Of a stretch of DNA of 7,263 nt, positions 1 through 5,656 are shown piece by piece; positions within the stretch are counted from its first letter, which is position 1; each line of letters starts with the position of its first letter. The DNA is taken from assembly GCA_017881145.1 (NCBI GenBank), contig JADGRG010000246.1:1-7263 (forward strand). Direction: 5' to 3'. This DNA is from Sandaracinaceae bacterium (lineage in GTDB: Bacteria; Myxococcota_A; Polyangia; Polyangiales; JAFGIB01). The notes beneath the pieces were generated by a model, which saw only the letters and a list, made by a program, of their open reading frames with translations, was not told the origin of the DNA and did not search any database. Both the position numbers and the translations under genes were made by a program.

Positions 1-492
1 CCGGCATCGCCGAGCCTGCGCAGCACGTCTGAGCAACCTGAGCGCGAGAGAACATTCACCGCCTCGGTGATCGAGACCATCACTGAGACCATCAATGAGA
101 ACCCAATCCCGGTTGCACTCGTAGGCCTCGGCCTCGGAGCCGGCGTCACTTGGCTCATCATGAGCAACCGCAAGCCGCCGGTCAGCCCTGCGAGCCGGCT
201 CGTCCGCCGCATCCTGCAAACGGCGGAAACACGAGGTCGGCAGATCGAGCGCAGCATCGAGCATCTCACGCCGACCACCACACTAGCGATCAGCGCCGCA
301 GTGCTCACCGTGGGGGCGGGGATCACGCTGGCAATGCTCGGCTCGCGCGACAAGAGCTCATGGCTCAGCAAGGGCCGACAAGAGTTGGTGGAGATGGCGC
401 AAGGCTTCGCGCACGAGGCTATCGAGCGGGTCGAAGCCATCGCCAAGCAACTGACCGAAGCGTACAGCGAGCGCGCACACGCCACGGCCTAA
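1..492 (+). CDS. DUF3618-like two-helix membrane protein, 3' part (5' end outside window)
   Basis: The frame is open from the first base to a TAA stop, giving 163 residues. A GTG at 67 is the first possible start inside the window, but no ribosome binding site precedes it and the frame has no stop upstream, so I treat the gene as cut by the window edge. The signature is a glycine-rich first helix preceded by ENPIPVALVGLGLG, which resembles the ENPLPVALIGLG stretch of DUF3618 and related envelope-stress proteins. A basic, amphipathic linker follows, then a second helix (about TTLAISAAVLTVGAGITLAML), then a charged helical tail ending ERAHATA. It is likely an inner-membrane protein with no known enzymatic role. 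A hairpin begins 7 bases after the stop. The gene lies upstream of CBS, DUF1003, GlsB-like and stress-protein genes, which fits a general stress or envelope role. Assignment to the exact family is moderate because the diagnostic N-terminus is missing. Confidence 0.65.
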   Translation, partial: PASPSLRSTSEQPERERTFTASVIETITETINENPIPVALVGLGLGAGVTWLIMSNRKPPVSPASRLVRRILQTAETRGRQIERSIEHLTPTTTLAISAAVLTVGAGITLAMLGSRDKSSWLSKGRQELVEMAQGFAHEAIERVEAIAKQLTEAYSERAHATA

Positions 493-499
493 GCGACGT

Positions 500-545
500 G
501 CCGCGTGCTTGACGAAGGCCTTGGGGGGTTCGTCAAGCACGCGGC
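500..545 (+). terminator. Perfect 17-bp inverted repeat, probable terminator
   Basis: GCCGCGTGCTTGACGAA (500-516) is exactly complementary to TTCGTCAAGCACGCGGC (529-545), with a 12-base loop rich in G. It begins 7 bases after the stop of the DUF3618-like gene. No T-run follows directly (a TTTT comes about 14 bases later, after TTGCGGCGCATGCC), so it is not a textbook intrinsic terminator, but its position and stability suit transcript termination or 3'-end protection. Confidence 0.75.
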
Positions 546-673
546 TTGCGGCGCATGCCTTTTCACGCTGCGCCCCTTTGCACACCGGTGGATCCCCAGG
601 GAACGAAGCACCGCGCGAACTTAGTGCCACTCGCGCGACTGTCACTTCGAGCCTATTTGCTTCCGCGTGACCG

Positions 674-679
674 AAGGAG
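674..679 (+). promoter_or_regulatory. Ribosome binding site of the CBS gene
   Basis: AAGGAG lies 7 bases before the ATG at 687. It fixes the start of the CBS protein there rather than at the in-frame ATG at 546, which lies directly after the hairpin and has no such site. Confidence 0.85.
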
Positions 680-686
680 AGACACC

Positions 687-1154
687 ATGAACACACCGCA
701 CGTAGTGGCCGACATCATGACGCGCGAAGTCGCAGTGCTGCACGAAGAGGACAACCTCGAGCACGTCTTGCAGCGAATGGATGGGTTGCATGTGAAGCAT
801 GTGCCGGTGGTGGATGGAGCGCGCCTGGTGGGACTGATCACGCATCAAGACATGATGCGTCTCACAGTGAGCGAGCTGCTGCTCGACATCCCGGTCCCCA
901 GTACCAGAGAGCAATACTTAGAGGAGCTCGAGGAAAACACCTTCGTTGCAAGGGTGATGACAAGAGACCCCATCACGGTGACTCCCCAGACATCCATCGC
1001 CGAGGCCGCAGCGATGCTGTCCCAGGCGAAGGTTGGCTGTCTACCTGTCGTGGAGAACGACGCGCTCGTGGGCATCGTGACCGAGACCGACCTTCTCGGC
1101 GTCCTTTTGCAGCTCTTGAAAGCTGAACGCGAGGTAGATGCTGCGCGAAATTGA
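687..1154 (+). CDS. Tandem CBS-domain protein
   Basis: This 155-residue soluble protein is essentially two CBS motifs and nothing else. The first spans about residues 8-60 (VADIMTREV... VKHVPVVDGARLVGLITHQDMM) and the second about 87-142 (VARVMTRDPITV... VGCLPVVENDALVGIVTETDLL). They are joined by an acidic linker of about 25 residues. Both halves keep the V-P/V-V-(x)-G-IVT-x-x-D core, and the ITHQD (51-55) and VTETD (131-135) segments correspond to the region that contacts the ribose of adenosine ligands in CBS pairs. Stand-alone CBS pairs usually sense AMP, ATP or related nucleotides and act on partner proteins; the partner here is unknown. The start is set by AAGGAG at 674-679. The 3' end overlaps the next gene by 17 bases, so the DUF1003-like membrane protein is a candidate partner and the two are probably cotranscribed. 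Confidence 0.93.
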   Translation: MNTPHVVADIMTREVAVLHEEDNLEHVLQRMDGLHVKHVPVVDGARLVGLITHQDMMRLTVSELLLDIPVPSTREQYLEELEENTFVARVMTRDPITVTPQTSIAEAAAMLSQAKVGCLPVVENDALVGIVTETDLLGVLLQLLKAEREVDAARN

Positions 1155-1818
1155 CCCCGCGAGTCGCGAGCCCGCGCATGGCCTCGCGCGTGCGACGGAG
1201 TACGCTTCAGACATGCGTCGTCGCAGACAACAAGTCTCCCGTTCCCGACAGGCCTCGGAGCACATCATCGAAAGCGTGGAGGCAATCTCCGCGCTCTACG
1301 AACGGACCGAGCACAATGCCTCCCGGGATCAGCGGGTCATCGAGCTCATCACGTCGGGCCTCGGACGCCCGAGTTTTCTCTACGGAGTGCTCGTGCTGCT
1401 TGCGGCCTGGATTCTGCTCAACCTCTGCGCTCCGCTCTACGGATTGCGGGCACTCGATCCGCCGCCGTTCAATTGGCTGCAAGGAATCGTGGGTCTATCG
1501 GCCCTCCTGCTCTCGACCATGATTCTCATTACGCAGAACCGTGAGGGAAGGCTGCTCGATCAGCGCGCCCACCTCGATCTGCAGGTCAACCTCCTGGCGG
1601 AAAAGAAGATCGCCAAAGTGATCGAGCTCATCGAGGAGCTTCGCCGCGACCTACCCTCGGTGAAGAACCGTCTCGACACCGAAGCCCAAGCCATGTCGCA
1701 CCCCGCCGACCCTGGCATGGTGGTCCGCGCGCTGCAGGACCAGCAGGAGAAGGACGACGCAACCTCCAACAGCAGCGCGCGCGAGCGGCTGGACAAAGAT
1801 CGCAAACCTGATGAGTGA
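1138..1818 (+). CDS. DUF1003-family two-helix membrane protein
   Basis: This predicted 226-residue inner-membrane protein has two transmembrane helices (about residues 79-99, FLYGVLVLLAAWILLNLC, and 113-133, WLQGIVGLSALLLSTMILI). They are followed by the conserved ITQNRE motif (131-136) and an acidic/basic helical tail with QRAHLDLQVNLLAEKKI (142-158). This order (helix, N-rich end, D-P-x-P-F before helix two, M-I-x-x-T/S-QNR, then D-x-x-V-N-L-x-A-E) is that of DUF1003 proteins, whose biochemical function is not established. The ATG at 1138 overlaps the CBS gene by 17 bases and has GAGG 3 bases upstream. An ATG at 1213 (residue 26) with GGAG 12 bases upstream is an alternative that would remove a non-conserved basic leader and the overlap. 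The C-terminal 30 residues are polar and probably disordered. It converges with the GlsB-like gene, with only 8 bases between stops and no hairpin. Confidence 0.88.
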   Translation: MLREIDPASREPAHGLARATEYASDMRRRRQQVSRSRQASEHIIESVEAISALYERTEHNASRDQRVIELITSGLGRPSFLYGVLVLLAAWILLNLCAPLYGLRALDPPPFNWLQGIVGLSALLLSTMILITQNREGRLLDQRAHLDLQVNLLAEKKIAKVIELIEELRRDLPSVKNRLDTEAQAMSHPADPGMVVRALQDQQEKDDATSNSSARERLDKDRKPDE

Positions 1819-1826
1819 GTCGGGGG

Positions 1827-2093
1827 TCAGTGGGATCCGGCTGCCCGGTGAATCAGTCTGAGGACCAAGAGCAGCACGATCGCTCCAATGAATGCGACGA
1901 AGATCGTCCCCGCAATCCCCGCCAGAGGACTGGCGATGTGGAACACGCGGAAGATGAAGCCCCCGATGAATGCTCCCACTACACCCACGACGATATCGCC
2001 CACTACGCCGTAGCCACCGCCGACGACCGCGGACGCAAGCCAACCGGCGATCAAGCCGATCGCTGCCCACAACAAGATGGTTTCTAGCGACAT
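1827..2093 (-). CDS. GlsB/YeaQ/YmgE-family small membrane protein
   Basis: This 88-residue protein is almost wholly hydrophobic, with three transmembrane helices at about residues 5-23, 30-51 and 56-80. The family's glycine pattern is clear: GLIAGWLAS, then VVGGGYGVVGDIVVGVVGAFIGGF, then a final hydrophobic helix ending in LIHR. The family is also called transglycosylase-associated protein, although no enzymatic activity is expected; members are often induced by acid, heat or envelope stress. The frame is open for 46 more codons upstream, but that extension is polar, Cys-containing and unlike the family. I therefore start at ATG 2093, whose protein begins MSLETILLWA and which has GGGGA 8 bases upstream. 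It is divergent from the universal stress gene and convergent with the DUF1003-like gene. Confidence 0.92.
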   Translation of the reverse strand: MSLETILLWAAIGLIAGWLASAVVGGGYGVVGDIVVGVVGAFIGGFIFRVFHIASPLAGIAGTIFVAFIGAIVLLLVLRLIHRAAGSH

Positions 2094-2234
2094 GATATTG
2101 ATCCCCGCATTCTGAAGCTCATATGCGCACCAGGTAGGCGCCCGCCAGCTCAGCGTCGCGAACATGGTTCGGAGTCTCCGGACGTCCGACATGGCATGCG
2201 CCGTGCTTGAGCAGAGTCTCGAGGCAATCACTCC
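2094..2234. promoter_or_regulatory. Divergent intergenic region with a palindrome, probable promoter/operator
   Basis: The 141 bases between the start codons of the GlsB-like gene (minus) and the universal stress gene (plus) must hold both promoters. A perfect 10-bp palindrome, CGGACGTCCG, lies at 2179-2188, about 46 bases before the stress-gene start. It is a candidate operator site; no convincing -35/-10 pair could be picked by eye. Shared regulation of the two genes is an inference. Confidence 0.4.
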
Positions 2235-2906
2235 ATGACCGACGCGAAGCTAAACCATCCCTATACCATCGTTGTAGCTATCGATTTCTTTGCACCGTGC
2301 GAAGCGGCGGTGAAGCAAGCCCTGCGAATCGCAGGAGAACACAGCGGAAGTGAGCTGCACGCGGTGTACGTCATCGATCCGAAGGCGGGAGGGGCGCGCT
2401 CTCTGAGAATGCAGACACAGGAGGTCGCCCTCGGGGAGCTTCCGGCGCGTATGCGTGCCTACGTCCTGTCGCAAGCCGAAGGGAGCGCCACCGCGCGCGA
2501 CCTTAGGCTTGGCATTCACATCCGCCTCGGTCAGCCGGTGGCCGGTATCCTCCAGATGACTGTGGACGTGCAGGCGGATCTGCTCGTCGTCGGAACGAAC
2601 GGCCACGACGGGGTGAGGCGAGTGTTGTTGGGTTCAGTCGCCGAGGAACTGGTGCATACGGCCCACTGCCCGGTCCTCACTGCGCGGCCGGTCGGCTACC
2701 AAGGCCTGCTGGAATCCGATCGGGTTGAGCCGGCCTGTCCTGAGTGCATCGAGACGCGCGCGCAAACGGCGGGGACGCAGTGGTGGTGCGACCAACATCG
2801 CAGCACTTTGCGGCCGATGCACACCTACTCTGGCGTAGCAGCGATCCGGTGGGCGGTCGGGTCGGTCGACGTCCACGGTGCGGGCACAGACGCGTCACAG
2901 CTGTGA
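2235..2906 (+). CDS. Universal stress protein with C-terminal Cys/His tail
   Basis: This 223-residue cytoplasmic protein has a single UspA domain at about residues 9-152. It begins with the strand YTIVVAIDF (10-18), including the nucleotide-contacting Asp17. It ends with the nucleotide-binding signature G120-x2-G123-x9-G133-S134, which exactly fits the G-2x-G-9x-G-(S/T) pattern of ATP-binding members. The strand VQADLLVVGTNG precedes it and HCPVLTA closes the fold. After the domain comes a tail with C168-x2-C171, WWC185-x2-H188 and MHTYS, which resembles a small zinc-binding knuckle. I recall similar tails on myxobacterial stress proteins, but this is unverified. The last 24 residues (GVAAIRWAVG onward) look unlike either part. 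The start at 2235 has GAGG 10 bases upstream. It is divergent from the GlsB-like gene, within a group of stress-type genes. Confidence 0.93.
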   Translation: MTDAKLNHPYTIVVAIDFFAPCEAAVKQALRIAGEHSGSELHAVYVIDPKAGGARSLRMQTQEVALGELPARMRAYVLSQAEGSATARDLRLGIHIRLGQPVAGILQMTVDVQADLLVVGTNGHDGVRRVLLGSVAEELVHTAHCPVLTARPVGYQGLLESDRVEPACPECIETRAQTAGTQWWCDQHRSTLRPMHTYSGVAAIRWAVGSVDVHGAGTDASQL

Positions 2907-3167
2907 GCGAGATATGCCGGGGCTGCATCGCAGCGCGTGCACTGGGCCACTTTGGTTTCGCAGGATTGTCCCATCGAGCACACGGCGTGTCTGCTAAACA
3001 GTATCGTCTGGACCGCGATCCACCATCCGTCGGGGTTGGGGCCCCGACCCCAACCGGGCGATCCGTCGCCGCTTTCTGCGGTGCGTGCTCACCTACAATA
3101 GTAGGCTCCGCGCGCTCCTCGAAACCGACGGCGCCTCGCTCGTGTCTCACAATCCATGCGACACTGT
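2907..3167. other. Convergent intergenic spacer without a convincing gene
   Basis: These 261 bases separate the ends of the universal stress gene and the HD-GYP-like gene. Open frames cross it on both strands, but they have no family resemblance and arise from the lack of stops in GC-rich DNA. It holds the hairpin at 3034-3055, the 8-bp direct repeat ATCCGTCG (3025-3032 and 3061-3068) around it, a short CCTAC/GTAGG hairpin (3092-3105) and the outer inverted repeat described separately. Confidence 0.6.
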
Positions 3168-3176
3168 TTAGTGAGA
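2990..3176. repeat. Widely spaced inverted repeat, MITE-like or chance
   Basis: CTAAACAGT at 2994-3002 is repeated inverted as ACTGTTTAG at 3163-3171. The similarity continues outward and inward (TCT before, TCG after, with one to two bases different), giving about 16 related bases at each end of a 187-bp segment. The right end contains the stop codon of the HD-GYP-like gene. A GC-rich hairpin lies inside. The arrangement recalls a small non-autonomous element, but no flanking target duplication was seen. Confidence 0.3.
3034..3055. terminator. GC hairpin between convergent genes, probable bidirectional terminator
   Basis: GGTTGGGG (3034-3041) pairs perfectly with CCCCAACC (3048-3055) around a 6-base loop. 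It sits 127 bases after the universal stress gene stop and about 110 bases after the HD-GYP-like gene stop on the other strand. There is no T-run on either side. A competing pairing (CGGGG 3031-3035 with CCCCG 3042-3046) is possible. Confidence 0.5.
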
Positions 3177-4028
3177 GGGCGAAGAGGTAAGAGGACGCCA
3201 GCCGGCTTCGATCACCGCATCCAGGCCATCGATCAGCGAGAAGAAGTCCTGGTCGTTGCAGAAGCGAGGATGCGCCTGGACTAGTTGACGCAGCCAAGCG
3301 ATTGCCTCGTCGTGTGTGCGATGACTACGCCGACGAGCGGCCTCGTACTTGTCCAGGAGTATGACCAGCTTTTCCGGTCGACCGAACGATGCGCTGTTCT
3401 GGACATACTTCATCAGACGGGAGTCGGTCCCAAACATAGAGTGCGGATTCACGTTCTCGAGCAGGTGGTGCGTGGCGGCGGCGGATACCGCCTGTGGAGG
3501 GACGCCGTCGCCTCGGAGAATTTGCAGGGTCCAGACGCTGTGCAGATTCCAAAACTCCCGCATGCTCATCTCCGGATCGAGCCCGAGCGCGCGGAATCTT
3601 CGAACGCGGTCGGAGGCGTTCGACCGGAAGTACACGCCGAAGAATGCGCCGACCGACACCGCGCCATCGGGTATGTTCTCCACCGCGAACATCTCAGCCA
3701 CCAATCGCTGACCATCCACGCTTGCATCCGCAGGCCCGCTCTTGCCGATGTCCGAAAAGAGAGTGCCGATCACGACGGTGCGCCGCTCCAGCGAGCTAAA
3801 CCGCTCCGGCGGCGTAAGCGTTTCGTAGTAGCGGAAGATCTCCTCTGCGAGGTCCGCCGCGCGCTCGGAGTCTCGGACCGTTTCGGTGGTCTCGGCCAGA
3901 AGCCGCATACGTTCGAGAATCGCTGGGTCGACCTTCTCGAGATCGAGCCCAGAGCGGGCAGAGATCGCGCTGAGTCGCTCAAATGGTGTTCGCTCCGGCG
4001 CCGTCCGTGTCATGAGAATTGTGTCCAT
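3168..4028 (-). CDS. HD-GYP-like domain protein with degenerate HD motif
   Basis: This soluble protein of 286 residues shows the layout of the HD-GYP branch of the HD superfamily. FSDIGKSGP (91-99) stands where such proteins have HDIGK-x-G-x-P. LHSVWTLQIL (162-171) matches the H-P-x-x-G-x-x-I-L helix. ATHHLLENVNP (185-195) matches the HHE...GxGYP segment. LLDKYEAARRRSHRTHDEAI (224-243) matches the D-x-Y-D-A-L...R-P-Y-R...EA segment. The first two metal ligands look changed: Ser92 replaces the His of HD, and the upstream helix (ERFSSLERR) lacks an obvious His. Cyclic-di-GMP hydrolysis is therefore doubtful, and a sensory or altered phosphohydrolase role is possible. The frame reaches a GTG at 4160, but codons from about 4029 to 4060 are atypical, so I start at ATG 4028; ATG 4013 is also possible, and neither has a clear ribosome binding site. 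It lies 132 bases downstream of the phospholipase-like gene on the same strand. Confidence 0.72.
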   Translation of the reverse strand: MDTILMTRTAPERTPFERLSAISARSGLDLEKVDPAILERMRLLAETTETVRDSERAADLAEEIFRYYETLTPPERFSSLERRTVVIGTLFSDIGKSGPADASVDGQRLVAEMFAVENIPDGAVSVGAFFGVYFRSNASDRVRRFRALGLDPEMSMREFWNLHSVWTLQILRGDGVPPQAVSAAATHHLLENVNPHSMFGTDSRLMKYVQNSASFGRPEKLVILLDKYEAARRRSHRTHDEAIAWLRQLVQAHPRFCNDQDFFSLIDGLDAVIEAGWRPLTSSPSH

Positions 4029-4160
4029 GACGCATAGCAAAGCACAAAGAGGGCCAGAGTAGTTGACCGAGCGTGGCAGCGGCACAGACATCGCCACTCG
4101 GGCGTCGACCAGCCCGTGCGGCGCGCGCAGAGCATGGCTTACCCGCGCCCGGTCGCTCAC

Positions 4161-5168
4161 TCACGGCTGATCGAACAACACCGGACCCATGCTGCCAGCG
4201 ACGCCGAACTGCACGGTATGGATCACGCGGTCGAACCAGATATTGTAGTAGTCATGGCCAAGGTAGTAGCCGACGTAAGCACCCAGATCGACGCCCGGGA
4301 CCTTGACCGTGTACTGCAGGGCGATCGGGAAACGCTCGAGGCCGCGCGAAAACGCTCCGTCTGAAGTGCGTTGGAACTTGTCCAGGAGCGCCGTGACTTG
4401 TATCGTCAACGCACCATCGAGCGGCGCGTAGGTCTTCACTACCGTGGTCGCAAACTTCAAACGCAATAGGCCGTAGCGGTTCTCCAGGTTTGCGCTCTGG
4501 TTGAAGCCGAGGTGCCATTCGAAAGCCAGCGCGTTCCAAGCGAAGAGCGCTTGACTCAAGCGTGTCTCGTAGACCGAGAGCTCCAAGAAGTTCGTAGAAA
4601 AGTCGCCGGTCTCGTGGTTGTTCAGGCCATTGGCGTCGACAGCCTTTCCGGTTTGACCGTTGGAGTGGTGATTCAGGCTTAGCGAAGCGTAAGCGGTGAT
4701 CTCATCGCGACGCAGCGTCTGGTGCAGCCACATGAACACTGAGACCCGCGGCATGTAGCTCGGTGTCGTCACCGGCGTGGAGCGCTCACGAAACATGCGA
4801 ACCAAGATCTTGGGCGTGAGCACGAAGGCCACCGGCCACGTCGGCCGCGTCACTACGAAGTGCGGCGCGATGTTGGCCTCCAAGATCAGCGGGGGTAGGC
4901 CAGAGAACCCGATCGGATAGGCGATATAGCTCGGCTCGAAGTTGCGACGCACCACGTTCACGGTGGGCGCTTCGTCGCTCGGGGCTTGCTCACTCGCAGC
5001 AGGCAAGCTGGGTTCGGCGGCGGGAGCTGCGGGCACGGCTGGGGCACGCGTTTGCGCACGCGCGAGCTCCGGCGCGGTTGAAGACAGGCTCAGCACCAAT
5101 AGGCAGCTGATCCGGACCGCGATCCGACCAACAACTCGACTCTGCTGGTGAAGTAACGGTTTCCGCAT
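4161..5168 (-). CDS. Exported outer-membrane protein, phospholipase A1 (OMPLA)-like
   Basis: This 335-residue precursor has a basic N-terminus, a hydrophobic stretch (about 20-34) and a likely cleavage after ARA at 36-38 (ELARA|QT). A linker rich in Ala and Pro runs to about residue 70. The rest is alternating aromatic and polar strands typical of a small beta-barrel. The key motif is SLNHHSNGQTG (164-174): H167-x-S169-N-G matches the catalytic His-x-Ser-Asn-Gly of outer-membrane phospholipase A, and N180, N183 or N184 could serve as the third catalytic residue. The usual SRSWNR stretch is not evident, and the last residue is Pro rather than an aromatic, so function is tentative. If active it would cleave glycerophospholipid acyl chains in the outer membrane. 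The frame opens at TTG 5171, but the adjacent ATG at 5168 is the better start; no strong ribosome binding site is seen. The HD-GYP-like gene follows on the same strand. Confidence 0.6.
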   Translation of the reverse strand: MRKPLLHQQSRVVGRIAVRISCLLVLSLSSTAPELARAQTRAPAVPAAPAAEPSLPAASEQAPSDEAPTVNVVRRNFEPSYIAYPIGFSGLPPLILEANIAPHFVVTRPTWPVAFVLTPKILVRMFRERSTPVTTPSYMPRVSVFMWLHQTLRRDEITAYASLSLNHHSNGQTGKAVDANGLNNHETGDFSTNFLELSVYETRLSQALFAWNALAFEWHLGFNQSANLENRYGLLRLKFATTVVKTYAPLDGALTIQVTALLDKFQRTSDGAFSRGLERFPIALQYTVKVPGVDLGAYVGYYLGHDYYNIWFDRVIHTVQFGVAGSMGPVLFDQP

Positions 5169-5656
5169 CAAAGGCGGACTCTCGCACGTTCGGGCCGGAG
5201 CTCAAGGTGGCTTCTTGCGGACGGCTGCCGAGGGCTTGCTTATTCCCATCCCGTCCCCGCCCCGCGGAAGGGCCAGCGTTTGTCCGGCTACCGCCCGACA
5301 GTGATCGCCTCGATCCGCGGACGTATCACCTCGTCGAGGTGAGACATGGTCATTTGAGCCCTCGGAGCCGATGGAAGAGCCGAAGCCGTACCAGGGTAGC
5401 AGTCCGTCGTCGCCGGGGACAAGATCGCCTTGGCGGACGCCCGACCCAACCCGACGTGTGCGAGGTGCCGAAACGTGTGCTGGACGGCGCACGGGAAACC
5501 GCGGAGACGTTCGCCCCGCGAGCGAGCACGGCGATCATCTTGCGCCGAGGCTAGAACCAAGCACTTCCGAGGCTTCGCAGCCGAAGCGACCGTCGCACAC
5601 GTCGCTCTGGGTGCCCGGTCGAGAGAGGCCGTCCACTGCGATCGGGTGGGGCCGCT
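5169..5656. other. 488-bp stretch without a convincing gene
   Basis: Several overlapping open frames of 60 to 145 codons occur on both strands, but none has a ribosome binding site, a coherent codon pattern or a family I recognise. The stretch holds one copy of a dispersed repeat (5264-5296) and a 6-bp hairpin, GCTTCG/CGAAGC at 5572-5587, about 70 bases after the lipoprotein stop, which may help end that transcript. It must also contain the promoter of the phospholipase-like gene; none was picked out. Confidence 0.55.
5264..5296 (+). repeat. Dispersed repeat, copy 1
   Basis: This 33-base unit matches 7113-7146 with one substitution (A5269 versus G7118) and one extra A in the other copy (A7135). 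The shared core is GGGCCAGCGTTTGTCC. It can fold weakly: GCGG (5264-5267) with CCGC (5291-5294) and GCC (5272-5274) with GGC (5286-5288). It lies outside recognised genes. Confidence 0.8.

Noticed and set aside
546..686. 47-codon N-terminal extension of the CBS protein from ATG 546
   Set aside because: It starts directly at the edge of the hairpin, has no ribosome binding site and no family similarity, while ATG 687 has AAGGAG at good spacing.
2094..2231. 46-codon extension of the GlsB-like protein
   Set aside because: It is polar with several Cys, covers the divergent promoter region, and the family begins at the MSLETILL start.
3031..3058. G-quadruplex
   Set aside because: Only two G4 tracts on one strand and C-rich partners next to them; a simple hairpin explains the sequence better.
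2677..3297. Long open frames on both strands across the 3' part of the stress gene and the following spacer
   Set aside because: They cross the universal stress gene antisense or out of frame, are rich in Arg, Pro and Ser as expected of shadows, and lack a start signal.
3285..4037. 250-codon open frame on the plus strand opposite the HD-GYP-like gene
   Set aside because: The minus frame carries ordered HD-GYP-like segments; the plus frame has no recognisable family and is a GC-rich antisense shadow.
4029..4160. 44-codon extension of the HD-GYP-like protein to GTG 4160
   Set aside because: Codons next to ATG 4028 lose the usual G/C third position and no ribosome binding site precedes the GTG; the start remains uncertain.
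5207..5560. Overlapping open frames in the repeat-bearing spacer, both strands
   Set aside because: No ribosome binding site, no recognisable domain, and mutually overlapping; one ends within the repeat itself. A decayed gene cannot be excluded.
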